Source: Cloeon dipterum (lineage: Eukaryota; Arthropoda; Insecta; Ephemeroptera; Baetidae). Taken from it: a stretch of DNA of 64,000 nucleotides. Below are positions 11,443 to 22,477 of the stretch, one piece after another. A program made the translations under genes and the position numbers. The stretch covers positions 37,593,681 through 37,657,680 of the forward strand of contig NC_088786.1 in NCBI RefSeq assembly GCF_949628265.1, read 5' to 3'. The notes beneath the pieces are model-generated. The model was not told the origin of the DNA, searched no databases, and worked only from the letters and a program-made list of their open reading frames with translations. Position 1 is the first letter of the stretch. Each line of letters begins with the position of its first letter.

Positions 11443-13623
11443 TCTGAACACCAGATAAATTGTAAGAACTATTCAAAAAAGTGCATTCTTGAGCAATATT
11501 ATTTTCGCTATTGTTACGTTTTTACTGTTACATTTTAGTCTTCAGAATTGTTAACAATCTGCAATTAATTAATATTTTACTGTGTTGGTTCGACCATTGT
11601 TGTTCTAATAATTTCTGGTTCCATCAGTATATCGGAGAGTGTGATAGATTAATTTGACCATTAAAGATTCCGGCGGTTAAAGTTCCATTTTTAAACAATG
11701 AAGGGAAAACGTCATATCTTAATTGTAAAATTTATTGATCTTTTGAAGCAGTTAAAAAACAACCAATACGAGGAAAATACTTTAAAATTATAATCAATTG
11801 GTATAAAAGCATCTCAAAATTCTTAATCTTGAATAAAATTACCATCGTAAGAAAGACTGCATAAAATAACAAAAAGCTGAATTTTTTATTTGCTCTTTTT
11901 ATCCCTTTCCGAGGACCGGTAAGGAAAAATGTATGTATCATATATATTTATGAAATACACAGAGCTTTATATGGTTAAAACCGCACAAAGTGTAGGAAGA
12001 AAAGATTATTGATTATAAGAAGTCAAGGAGTCAAAAGCGTTTTTCAATGCATTGTATGCATCATAGAAGTTCCGTCGCGGGGGAACCATCGTAATTGTCT
12101 TGATATTTCGCAAGATTTCACGTCTATTAATCCGATCAATGACGGTGGCGCTGTCGCTAAGGTCGATTTTGTTCATCGGAAGATGGATGTAAACTTCTTC
12201 CAGAAGTGGCGCTGACAGAATGCTTGAAAAACCAACTCGAGCACAATATTCGCTGCAATGGTAAAAAATTAATAACAGACATAAGACATAACAACGAAAT
12301 ATTGCACATATGTTTATGTTGGAAGCTACCAATTAGTTTAAACTGCCTTTGATATTAAAATTTATGCAAGGTGGATTTAATTTAACCCTCTTTGAAAATA
12401 GAAAAGCTGAAAAAATGTAATAATTTTTGTTTCTGAACCATTTTTTCTACATGAAATTATAAACTAAAAATTCATGAAAATAATTTTAAAATATTTGGTG
12501 AAAATTTATAATTTTGCTTGTACCTTTGTAAATTTCGCCATTCAAAACGTTTCAATTGGCGCAACGCTTCAACAGGTGCGTCATTTTCTGACAAGGATGA
12601 ACAACTCATTTCGAACGAATTCAGGTTATTGCTGAAGCAAAAAACTTCAGCAAAGGTCATGTTCTCCCTGACGTGGATATCTTGAAGTGTCAACTTTTGT
12701 AGAGTCTGTCCATTTCTCTTCAAAAAACATCTTAGAGCATGAGCTGACAATAAAGATAGGCGATCTTCACTTCCGGAAAATGCGGAAACTCGTCCATTTT
12801 TTCAACATCCTATAGTACTCCGGACGAAAACTGAAAGTAGAATTATTGTTTTGAGTCGTTAATACAATACAGCAGGAAATCAATATTCACCAGAATTTCC
12901 GTGACTTTGGTAAAGCCTCGCATCAAATTTATCTGGGCAATGTTCTTTGGTTCAAGAGTCAATTTTATATATTGCTTGAAACCTTTAAGTTCAAGTAAGT
13001 CTGGCAATGTAGATTCCAATCTTAGGCCCAGTCGATTTTGTTTCCACCGAAACGCACTCATTGTGATGTACAGAAAGGTGTCACTGAAGACGTCGCCTGA
13101 TGGTTCAACATCAATTTCAACGTCAGTCGCATTGATTTTCTTCAACTTTTTGCATCGGTGAGTCAATTCCGAAAATCCAGACAGAGGCACGCAAACGTTT
13201 TCAATTTTGAGTGTTTGTAAGTTCTTCAGCTGCAAAATCGAGGCCAATTCTCGTTCCGCCAGCGAATATTCCTGGGCGCTTGGACTGTTGATTGTTAATT
13301 CCTTCAGATTAGGTGTGTTCGAGCCCAAACACCTGATGAACTGTAATATTTTCAATGTAATTAGTTTGATGAAAGAGTGGAAACATCATTTCTTATGACC
13401 TCTTGAAAACGCGCATTTGACAATTTAGAAGATTTGCAACGCATTTGCGAAAAATGGGTGGTGTCAAATTTTATGTATTGCAGCGAGTTGATCAGGCAAG
13501 GCAGAGTAGCCCATAGTTTGTCGATATGATTGCCCTTGCCGTTGCAACGTTGATGGTGGTGTTTTGCTTCTTCCCACACTTCATCTAGCTTCTCCTTTCT
13601 GACGATTATACTGAAACACAATT

Positions 13624-14035
13624 CACCGGTTAAACCCTAAGTGTTCGAAGCCGCCAACAGATGGCACCACCGTAGACTTTCGATTTTAAGGCACTTCCGC
13701 TGCGATCTCAGACTCAATCCTGCCACTGTGCTTTCTTCACTTAATACGCTTTCTTTTGACGTGCTGAAAACCAAAATCAGTCCAGCCAAATCGCCGTAGA
13801 ATCGTGAAAAATAACTATTTTAAATGAAAAATCCTTTCCAATGTTTCTACGGTGATTAGCAGAACCGAGTTTGGTTTTCAGCACGTCCAAAGAAAGCATA
13901 TTAAGTGAAGAATGCATAGTAGCAGGATTGAGTCGGAAATTGCAGCGGAAGTGCCTCAAAACTAAATTTTTAAGAAAGTCTATGGTTGCGCCATCTATTG
14001 GTGGCTTCGAACACATAGGGTTTCTACAACTGATT
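13624..14035. mobile_element. Fold-back MITE, family A copy 2
   Basis: Arms GGTTAAACCCTAAGTGTTCG and CGAACACATAGGGTTT, with GCCGCCAACAGATGGC against GCGCCATCTATTGG. The centre contains both halves of the GAAAACCAAAATC inverted pair. More diverged than the other copies. It lies in intron 2 of LRR3, immediately upstream of exon 3. Confidence 0.75.
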
Positions 14036-14168
14036 TGATGCAATACCTATGTTTCCAGGATTTTTTTGTCTGTTAATAAGAGAGGAAAATAATTGCTCTC
14101 GCCATTAACTAAACCATGAAATACCCTGAATATCGTTTGATTGTGAAAGACACATCTAAAGAAATATG

Positions 14169-14732
14169 TACACTGTATTTAAAATGTCTTAAATTGACAT
14201 GGATAAAACTATAGTCAACAACCTGGTGACAAGATTTACCCTTTTCATGACAAGGCAAGTGGGGGCGGCAGGCCAGCAAGTGACGCTTCTCAATTTAACA
14301 AGATTTTTCCTTGTTCAAATTGACACATTTTAAATGCATGGATTGCGGCCACCGTACGGCAGCGGCGGGAAATTACAGGCCAGTGTACGGCCTTGGGGCG
14401 GGACGGCTATAGCCAGCAGTAACGCGGATAAAGCTTGTCAATTTATCTATTAAGCTTGTTCCTAGTCTAATTTACCCATTTTAAATACGCTTAAGGCGTA
14501 AGCGTGCGGTCTGCGGTGGCCAACATGCAACGGCCAGCGTGCAGCGTAGCAGTGACATGGATTAAGCGTGTCAAATTGACAATTAACGGTATTGTCAGCG
14601 ACATGATTCTTTGACAAATCTTAAACTAAACAAGGACCGTCGCTGACAAGCCTTAAGCATGTCAAAAGTGGTAGTTGTCAATTTTAAATGCATTATCCTT
14701 GTCAAATTGAGATTTTTTAGATACAGTGTAGG
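14169..14732. mobile_element. Fold-back MITE with TACACTGTAT ends (family I)
   Basis: Starts TACACTGTATTTAAAATGTC and ends as its imperfect inverse (GATACAGTGTA). Subterminal AATTTGACAAGGATAA-like motifs recur inverted and several times internally (TTGTCAAATTGA, GCTTGTCAATTTA). A TA flank would suit a Tc1/mariner-type target, but this is inferred. No ORF. Only one copy is seen here, in LRR3 intron 2. Confidence 0.55.
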
Positions 14733-15012
14733 GTGTAGGATCAAATATATATACTGTCTGATTTAGCAGGGGAGATTTAAAGAGCTGTAGGTCTCAATAT
14801 TTTTATATCATAGTTTTAACACAAATAATAGACTTGCCTAAAGCTCGTTTAGCATAATCGTTGTTGTATCTATCGATGTTTTCCAAAGCGACGTTAGAGG
14901 CCATTTCCAATAGGCTGCGTGCCATCTGTAAATTAACAAAGGTTGTCATCAATTCCGATGCTAAAGATGATAAATCGTCGCCTATTATCGCCACATGATC
15001 TCGAAATTACTG

Positions 15013-15447
15013 TCAATTCACCAGTTGCATAAACCCTAAGTGTTCGAAGCCGCCAACAGATGGCGCCACCGTAGACTTTTGATTTTAAGGCACTTCCGCT
15101 GCGATTTCAGACTCAATCTAGCTACTGTGCATTCTTCAATTAATTTGCTAATTTTGACGTGCTGAAAACCAAAATCGGTTCAGCCAATCGCCGTAGAATC
15201 GTGAAAAACTATTTTAGAAATAAAAAATATTTTTCCGACGATTCTACGGCGAATGGCAGGACCGATTTTGGTTTTCAGCACGTCAAAAAAAAGCAAATTA
15301 ATTGAAGCATGCAAAATAGATAGATTGAGTCTGAAATCGTAGCGGAAATGCCTTAAAACCGCTTTAAACAAAATTTTTTAAGAATGTCTGTGATTGCACC
15401 ATCTGTTGGCGGCTTCAAACACTAAGGGTTTATTCAACTGGTCAATT
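15013..15447. mobile_element. Fold-back MITE, family A copy 3
   Basis: Intact outer arms (CACCAGTTGCATAAACCC to GGGTTTATTCAACTGGTCAA), the GCCGCCAACAGATGGCGCC block with its mirror, and central CGATTCTACGGCGA pairing. It lies in LRR3 intron 1. Confidence 0.8.
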
Positions 15448-16091
15448 ATTCAATAATTTACCTTTATCTAGAATTATGTTGCAACCTTCGCGCACCCAGG
15501 CATTAATTCGGGCCGCAGGACAGAACTCCCCAGTAGTGACCCTCGCGGTGAAGGGTTTTGATTCAAAAGACATTGAGGACTTTCGAGAATAAATATGTTT
15601 TGTTCCTCAATGTGATTACTTAATATAGAGTTTAATTAGAGTGTTTGGCAATTTAATTGAAACCCCTTGTGGTACCATAAGGAATCAATTATTAACGTTA
15701 AACGAACTACATACTATTATTGCCAATAAAGTGTTTTTAAATTTACACTGTTGTTAATTGATACCATAAGAGATAAACATATCACTAAACAATGCAAAAA
15801 ATCCGCTTTGGGTGTGGGGCTCAGGTCAAGGCACCCTGAAAAAGGTAATCATAGGGTACCCAAGATCCAGACCAGGACTGGCGCCAAACTTTTTAACAGA
15901 GACTGTTCATTTTTGGTTGATATTAAAGGCAACTTCCTCAGTTGAGGACGTGCGGCTATAGCTATAAATTTGAGCGAATCAGCGCGGCTCGTTCACCTGA
16001 CCTCTTGACCTTCGCTTCATTATTTTAGCAGAAAGATATTAAGGAAATGATCTCCATACGAGTTTTAGAAACTATAATTAATTTATACCAT

Positions 16092-16165
16092 TTTGTTGCT
16101 TGCAGAGGAGCGAGAAGAACACGTAGAGAGCGAGCGAAGGTAAAAATACGACTGCCAGTCTCCTT
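16092..16165 (-). promoter_or_regulatory. Promoter/5'UTR block of LRR3
   Basis: Read on the minus strand it has GCAGTCGTATTTT, a CTTCGCTCGCTC stretch and GCAAGCAACAAA before the ATG, matching the LRR2 and LRR4 leaders. The broader 16.09-16.7 kb region also resembles the LRR2 upstream region around 8.4-8.7 kb, so the duplication included upstream DNA. Confidence 0.45.
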
Positions 16166-16349
16166 TGCTTTGATGGGAGAATCAGTGAGGCCTCTCTTTT
16201 CAATGGCCATTGTGAGTGAGAAGGTTGCTTTTGTTATTACACCTGGCAGCACCCTTATACACGCTCTGGCAATACGTTGTGAAATCTTCCCTTTATCTCT
16301 GCAAGACCATTAAAATACCTTTTACGTAATTTTAACTATTATTTCATCT

Positions 16350-16450
16350 TTTTTTGCTCTTTTTATCCCTGTCCTCGGAGCGGGAAGGGCGCACACTGCA
16401 CTGGCACGAATGCTGAAACCCGGGTGCCAATAGCACCGCTCTCGAAATGA
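16350..16450. repeat. Family F dispersed repeat, copy 1
   Basis: Contains TTTGCTCTTTTTATCCCTGT, CCTCGGA and CACTGGCACGAATGCTGAA. An inverted relative is at 56810-56915, and a short piece (GCTCTTTTTATCCCTTTCCG) is at 11890-11910. No coding content. The 16.45-16.99 kb stretch that follows shows nothing else recognisable. Confidence 0.5.
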
Positions 16451-16989
16451 ATTGTGAGATCGTCCCTCCTATTTTTATCTGCACTACTGTGTCTCTTCCT
16501 GCATTCCACAGTATTTTTTTTGTGATTTCCCAAGAGAAACAACAAAGACCCTTCACACAATGCGCCTTACACTTCAGCCAAGCCGCGTATCTCCGCAGCA
16601 GCGCGGGTGGCATAAAAGGTGGCCCGAATTCTCTCCCAATATATTCGCAGACGGGAAAGAAATCTTTTAGGCGATGCTGGGCGGCTTCCAGGTGGCAGGG
16701 ATTTTTTCCGTTTTAACCAGGCTAAGAAACCCAATATATTTTACCCAAGGCTCCAATATTTTCAGCATCGTAAATAAAAGAAATGCAGAAAAACAAAATA
16801 ACTGTTTTTAAGCCGTTTTTACGCTTAAAAAGAATTTTTGCGTTGCAAAATTGACAAGCCCCTGGGGTATGGGGATCATATTTATTTATAAATTCTTTTC
16901 TGAACCGTGTGCAGATATGGTGTCTGGTAGAATAAGGCGGGAGAGTTACAAACGTTTGAAATTAAACGAATATACAATCAGCACAATTA

Positions 16990-18860
16990 ATTATTATTGT
17001 TAGGCATATCAGGCCGATGGAAATGTAACAAAATGCGTGGGAATGAAATTATTAGGTTGGCGCACGCCCCTTTTTTGACTCTTCTGATTGGCCGTTGGAC
17101 TGTCTCTCCTGATTGGTAGCCACTTTTTTTTACTTCTAACCGGCGGGAATAAACACAGATCGCAACCTAGGTCCTGATGGGAATTTCGACTGCGCAGAAG
17201 GTTTTTATTTGGGTCACGCATGCGCAGTAGTGAGTTTTAGTCTCCCCGTGAGATTAAGAAGCGATTCGAACATACTGCGCATGCTTAAGATGCGCATACG
17301 TTTATTGCGCAGCTTCAAAATGAGCGTATATTCCAACAACTGCAAAAATGTTAATTTTAGCACATTTATCATGAAAATACTTTCAGAAAAATTAATAGTT
17401 TTGTTGTTATTTATATTTATTAACAGCTAATTAGCCCGGTAATTGGCGAATCGACCGTTAGATGGCACGTCAGGCTAATGGAATTGTAACAAAATACGCG
17501 GGAGTGAAATTATTGGGTCCGCACGCCCCTTTTTCGACGCTTCTGATTGGCCGCTGGACTGTCTCCTGATTGGCCTCGATTATTTCGACGCCAATAATCG
17601 ACTTCTGACCGGTGGGAACCAAAACAGATCGCAACCCAGGCTCAGATGAGAATTTCGACTGCGCAGAAGGTTTTTATTTGGTTCAAGCATGCGCAGTAAT
17701 GAGTTTTAGTCTCCCCGTGAGATCAATAAGCGATCTGAACATACTGCGCATGCTTAAGATATGCGCAAGTTTACTGCGCAGCTTCAAAATGGGCGTGTAT
17801 TCAAACAAATATGTAAATTCCTAGCCCACCGGGGTCCGGGTTGCGATCTGTGTTTGTTCCCGCCTGTAAGAAGTTAAGATGGCGTCGAAATATTGGAGGC
17901 CAATCAGGACACAGTCCAGTGCGTGGCCAATCAGAAGCGTCGAAAAAGAGGCGTACTGACCTTATAATATCATTGCGGTGTATTCTATTACATTTAATCA
18001 TCCTAACGTGCCATGTAACGGTTGATTCGCCAATTAACGGGCTAATTAGCTGTTCGTAAAGAAATTACAACAAAATTATTCATTTTGTTGAAGCTTGAAG
18101 CTATTTTCATGATAAATTAATGAATTAAATGGATGCTCTCAAGGTGCTCTAATTAATTTTTTATAGTTGTTTGAATAAACGCCCATTTTGAAGCTGCGCA
18201 GTAAACTTGTGCGCATCTTAAGCATGCGCAGTATGTTCAGATCGTTTCCTAATCTCACAGGGAGATTAAAACTCATTACTGCGCATTCGTGACCTTGATT
18301 AGAACCTTCTGCGCAGTCGAAATTCCCATCTGGGCCGGGTAGCGATCTGTGTTGGTTCCCGCCAGTAATAAGAAGCCAGATGGCGTCGGAATATTGGAGG
18401 CCAATCAGGAGTCAGCCCAGCGGACATTCAGAAGCATCAAAAAGGGGCGTGCCGACCCAATAATTTCCTTCCCGCGTATTTTGTTACATTTCCATTAGCC
18501 TCATCTAACGGCGCCGGAAAAACCGGCTTAAGTGGCCCCGGCGGGACCGATCTCAGGGTGGGTTACCCAGAGAAAGGTCGTCATGATACCTCAGATGGTA
18601 GGGCTTGGCGTGACCTTTCGATCGAGACTTCACGAGTTGAAATCCCTCAACCCGTTGAATTTTAACATCAATCAATTTCGACTTTTCCAAAATTCACACA
18701 TTCAAAAATTCGTAGCAATTAAATAAACATTCCAATGTTCCAAAACCGGAGACGATGGGACGCGCCCCGCCGAGGCGCGTCGAACGGTCCCCATCTAACC
18801 ATCTTTGCGCCTCCCAGCGCCGATTTCTTTAATTGAAATGCCAGTAATTGGTCCCTGAAG
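16990..18860. repeat. Compound inverted repeat, arm A (families B and C)
   Basis: Two minus-oriented B monomers (about 16990-17430 and 17430-17825) face two plus-oriented ones (17825-18080 and 18180-18500), so the block is itself a large palindrome. A distinct 330-bp module (family C, 18505-18860) follows, with GCGCCGGAAAAACCGGCTTA at its start and GGTTACCC, TGGTAGGGCTTGGCG and CCCTCAACCCGTTG inside. The segment 17786-18860 is matched in reverse complement by 62951 to the window end. Module C has A-box-like and B-box-like words and could be tRNA-derived, but this is weak. No gene is supported. Confidence 0.75.
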
Positions 18861-19577
18861 CATGTTTTTTATCTTTGTCGCTTTTCTTGAATGATTTTTC
18901 AAGCTTGCAATGCAAGTAAAAGTAAACTGTGCATGCGTGCGTATGCGTCAATTCGTGTTTAGTAGTAAAGCAGCGCGGCGACCAATCAGATGCGCCAGCT
19001 CTCCTCGCCAACCAGCGTCCATCATTTAAAGCGAGCCGCCAAGTACATAGTGCTCTAAGTGCTTTTTGCCCGCGACGACCGCTCTGACACCACTGTGTAA
19101 GGAAAGGAGAGTAGATACTAGCAGGCGGCAATGGCATTAGAGCTGATACTCTACTACTCCTTAACGTACACTCCTTACCAGAGTGACCGTCGCCGGCAAA
19201 GAGCACCACTGACCGCTTTTTAGAGTGATGGACGCCGAGTGGCACGAAGGTTAGTTTAGCCTAAATTATCCGTAACTTTCGCATGATATCAGAAAAATAA
19301 GGGGTCTTATTTCCACCACTTTTAAAGAAAATGTTGCGCAGGTTGCCTGTCTCATCAATTCTGCAGGCGGTCAGCTGGTGAATAGCAGAAATTCTTTCCA
19401 TCAATCCAGCCTCTTGAGGAATTCAACAAATCCGTCAATAGAATGCGAAAATTCCGTCTCCTGTCGTTGGAGTGCCTCCGCAGGAATCGCAGCCAGCAAC
19501 TCATTTATCAGTTGACTCTGGCCCTGGTTGCTGCAGGCTGACATTCCGAGAAAATTCTTCCGTGAAGAATAATCAAA

Positions 19578-20804
19578 ATGAACAAGTGCCACGGGGACAA
19601 CATGGACTTTTTCTGCACCACCCTGGACAGCAACGGGCTCATTCTCGACATTAACAGCAGCCCTGAGGTCAAGAGCCGCTACCCCGAGCTCACAAGGGTG
19701 AGAAAATCTTGAAATTCTTTAATAAGAATTCCAACAAATAATTCTTTGCCTCCATTTTTATTGAATTATCGGGGAAAACTTGCTGATTGGCTGAGATTTG
19801 ACCAATTTTGTAATGTTTTTGTTAACGAATTAAATTAAAAAATATTCAAATTCAAGTGGCGCCACTGTAGCAGCAAACAGCCAATCAGAGTTTTCCCGCG
19901 AATTTTCTTTCAATCGTTCATATTCTCCCGTCAGGAGAACCTGCTGGGCAAGAGTTTGGACCAGGTGGTGGTCGACGAGGATGCCCTGCTGCTGTCCATG
20001 CACCTGGACATCGTGCGTCGCTTCGGCTGCGCGCAGAGCCCCGTCTACCAGCTGGGCGTGGACATCACATCCGGCACGCTCATCTCCGTGTCCTCGAGGA
20101 GCCAGCTGGTCAGGGTCAGGAACGGGCCGAGAACGGAGCTCAGCGAAATGGGCAAGGATGACCTCATCTTCTGCGACAACGCCATCTTGAGTCCCCCGTG
20201 AGAATCAATTATTTTTTCCAGAAGAATTTTATTTTTTTTAAACCGCCCACTTTTAGAAATCCCTCTGCAGTCACAGCTGATCGGAGTGAATGAGTTGGCT
20301 CCAGTTGGTAGACCTGACTCTAGGGACACAAAAGTGGGCGGGGCGAGAGATAGGCCATTTTTCCGCGGCACGAATATATTCGGATTGATGTTTTCCAATT
20401 TTTATTTTAATTAAAATCATTCACAATCGAAAACAAAAAGAACTCTTTAGTTTATTAGGTCATTTATTTATGAAATTTTGATGAAAATAAAATTTAAGTG
20501 ATTTTAACCCATTTTACGATGGATTTCAATGTAATTTTATTTTTTCAGGACTGCGAAGGTGGAGGAGAAGGAGGAAAAAGCTGCCGAGCCGGCAAAGGTG
20601 AGCAAGGTGCTGCCGTGGACGTTCGTGTTCAGTCGCGAATGCATGACGCCGACGCCCAAATATTACGTGTTTCCGCACCAGCTGCCAACTACCGAATACA
20701 AGAGCTGTTTCTTCGCCAACTCTGCTTGGCAGCCGCAGCCCTGGACAGACATCAACGTGTCCACCTGGGACAAAACCCAGTCTGCGCCCAAAATCGTTTC
20801 TTAA
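19578..20804 (+). CDS. Small PAS-like domain protein, 212 aa
   Basis: Three exons, 19578-19697, 19935-20197 and 20549-20804, give 213 codons with phases 0 and 2 closing exactly. An in-frame stop (TGA at 19563) lies upstream of the ATG. Residues about 8-115 look like a single PAS fold: FFCTTLDSNGLILDIN, then GKSLDQVVVDEDALLLSMH, then YQLGVDITSGTLISVSSRSQ. PAS domains sense ligands or mediate dimerisation in bHLH-PAS factors, but no bHLH, kinase or second PAS is present. An EEKEEKAAEP linker leads to a C-terminal 65-residue region rich in Tyr, Trp and Pro (YYVFPHQLPTTEYKSCFF) that I do not recognise. GC-rich third positions contrast with the AT-rich flanks, supporting a real gene. The 18.86-19.58 kb stretch upstream holds no gene I can support. 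Confidence 0.6.
20240..20382. repeat. Palindromic family D element, copy 1
   Basis: CCGCCCACTTTT and CCTCTGCAGTCACAGCTGAT on the left pair with AAAGTGGGCGGGGCGAGAGA on the right, around a GTTGGTAGACCT centre. It lies in intron 2 of the PAS-like gene. Five further copies lie at 23.4, 29.6, 30.0, 30.5 and 33.6 kb. Confidence 0.6.
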
Positions 20805-21635
20805 TCACAATTTTAGTACCTGAAAAAAGCGAAATTTGAATTTTAAAACTGATGAAATTTGAAAAACTACGAAGATGAATGTCGATTTTAAAAATTTGGA
20901 TTTTAAGCGAATTGGAGTTACTGTTAAATCAATTTTTGGTGTCCTGAGACGCCATTTTGGAAGCTGATGAAAAATCAAGTTATAGTTAGTTATTAGTTGT
21001 AAGGCTGATTGAAGAACGCCTGCAAAGGTATGCAACCTGCGTGACTTGTTTCTCAAATTATGTTTGTATCGATCCCCCAGTTGAATTTAGCTTTAAGATT
21101 TAGACTAATTAGAAATATAATTACTACTGATTCTTAAAGACCATGATTTTGATTTTGTAACAATGAAAGACCAATTCGAAACGGAAAGAAAACGCTAAAA
21201 AAATTGTCTATACAATAAGAAGTGTTTTATTAATTTATTATAATTTATAATCTATAATTTATCGGTAATTTGCAACAGCTTTAATCATTATAAATCTATA
21301 TAAATAAAATAAAACAGCTAAAATTCTAGTTACCATTATTTAAATTTTGAAAAATGAAATAACTTTTGCCGCTACTCGAACATCACCTAAGAGAATTTTT
21401 TGGAGAAAATTTCGAAAAATTCTTCGAGATAATATCGCGGGAAGAATTCAATCGGGAAAAGCACGCTGAGTTATAATGTGTAATTATGGTTTTTGTGCTC
21501 AAATGGTTTGCCACTGAAACGGCCAACAGCTGCCACAAGATCGCAAGAAACTCGAAATTCAAACTCGATCGCCATTTCATCATCATTATCTTCGATTCAG
21601 AATTTAAAAGTAATTTTCGCAATTCGCAGCTGTAA

Positions 21636-21740
21636 AAAGGGGGCGTGGTAGATAAACATCGCGGTTGGGAGAGGCCTGGCCGCTGGTGCTGCCATCTTTG
21701 GGTGACACCGAGCGAGAGCGAAGAATGAAAAAGTAGGGCG
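21636..21740 (-). pseudogene. Stray fragment of the RPB1 3' end
   Basis: GGCCTGGCCGCTGGTGCTGC followed by CATCTTTGGGTGACACCGAG matches the RPB1 last exon at about 28668-28705, where it encodes the [11 protein letters not shown] stretch. The preceding AAAGGGGGCGTGGT resembles the RPB1 3' flank. Similarity ends on both sides and no useful frame remains. It belongs with the array at 27.2-28.5 kb but is 6 kb away. A weaker piece (AAAAAGGGGGCGTGGTATTT) is at 22083-22102. Confidence 0.5.
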
Positions 21741-22267
21741 TTTGGCCGGTCTTCGGTTTCGGTCTCTCTCTCGTCGGCTTGGTTCGGCCATTATTAGACA
21801 TTATTGCTGCTGCCCAGAGAGGTCAAAAGTTCATCCAGGTGAGATTTCGACTTGAAAAATGTGGAAATTCTTCATAAAAGTCTCCATGAATTTGCCAGAA
21901 AACTGAAATGTTAACGTACGCTCTGATTGGCCGAGATTTAAACAAACGCTCATGGAGTCTTATTTTAATTTTTTAATAATTCGGTGTTCAAATAGTGCCG
22001 TTGCAGCAGCCAGAACGCGAACGCAAGAAACTCGCCATTCTCGCCATTTCATCATTCTTTTGTTTCAGATCGAGTATTTTTGTAATTCTGAAAAAGGGGG
22101 CGTGGTATTTACATGCCCTGGATCGTCCTGGATATTTGTTTCCTACGCCAGCAGCTTGCAAAATTTTTCAATAATTAGAATTCCTTCCGCGACACTATTC
22201 ACATTATTTAATTATTCGCGATCTAGCAATTAAAATGGAAAATCATTAATTTATCGCCGATTTTTCT

Positions 22268-22477
22268 CAGATCTCCGGATTCCATCGATGATCATGAGGA
22301 AAATCTTCTTCAGTGGCGGGGGTTGCGCATCACCCGCATGCTCCTCTCCACTGCAAATACCCTGAATACCTTGGACAGGGCTACGAGGCCTTGCAGACAA
22401 ACCCTCTGGACCAGGGTGCAGCACCATTTGGGCCACGCCCACCTGTGCCCTGCCGTATCGGTCTTCGTTTCGCTTAT
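22268..22477 (+). other. Possible orphan exon
   Basis: Bounded by an acceptor-like TTTTTCTCAG and a later GTATCG. It is GC-richer than its surroundings and open in two frames; one reads KYPEYLGQGYEALQTNP. I cannot connect it to other exons or to a family. The rest of 20.8-24.5 kb shows only fold-back repeats and AT-rich DNA. Confidence 0.2.

Larger units (their letters stand above)
12006..16091 (-). pseudogene. LRR-like family member 3 (LRR3), probable pseudogene
   Basis: The six-exon plan of LRR2 is recognisable: 16091-16089 (ATG followed by GTATAA), 14925-14838, 13610-13400, 13340-12891, 12830-12534 and 12252-12006. Three lesions are visible. Exon 3 is 211 nt instead of 212, so the expected phase fails unless the neighbouring donor shifts to AA|GTCTAT. 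Exon 5 has an in-frame TAG at 12812-12810, where LRR2 reads ELENVE. Exon 5 also has a deletion and frameshift near 12745-12765, just before LRCFLKRNGQTLQKLTL. The rest is well conserved (HIDKLWATLPCLINS, NTPNLKELTINSP, ELASILQLKNLQTLKI), so inactivation looks recent. Its introns and surroundings hold three mobile elements. An alternative is a sequencing error, but several independent lesions make that unlikely. Confidence 0.7.

Noticed and set aside
14200-14720. CRISPR-like or satellite array from repeated TTGTCAAATTGA words
   Set aside because: Spacing is irregular and the block is bounded by inverted ends, so it is better read as one fold-back element in a eukaryotic genome.
18505-18860. 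Module C as a tRNA gene
   Set aside because: A-box-like and B-box-like words are spaced roughly as in a tRNA, but no cloverleaf with matching stems could be drawn; at most tRNA-derived.
18829-19245. 138-codon minus-strand frame upstream of the PAS-like gene
   Set aside because: Runs into repeat module C, composition is unlike a protein, and no splice or leader evidence.
19401-19592. 63-codon minus-strand frame overlapping the PAS-like start
   Set aside because: Reads plausibly but has no partner exons, overlaps a better-supported gene and is too short to decide.
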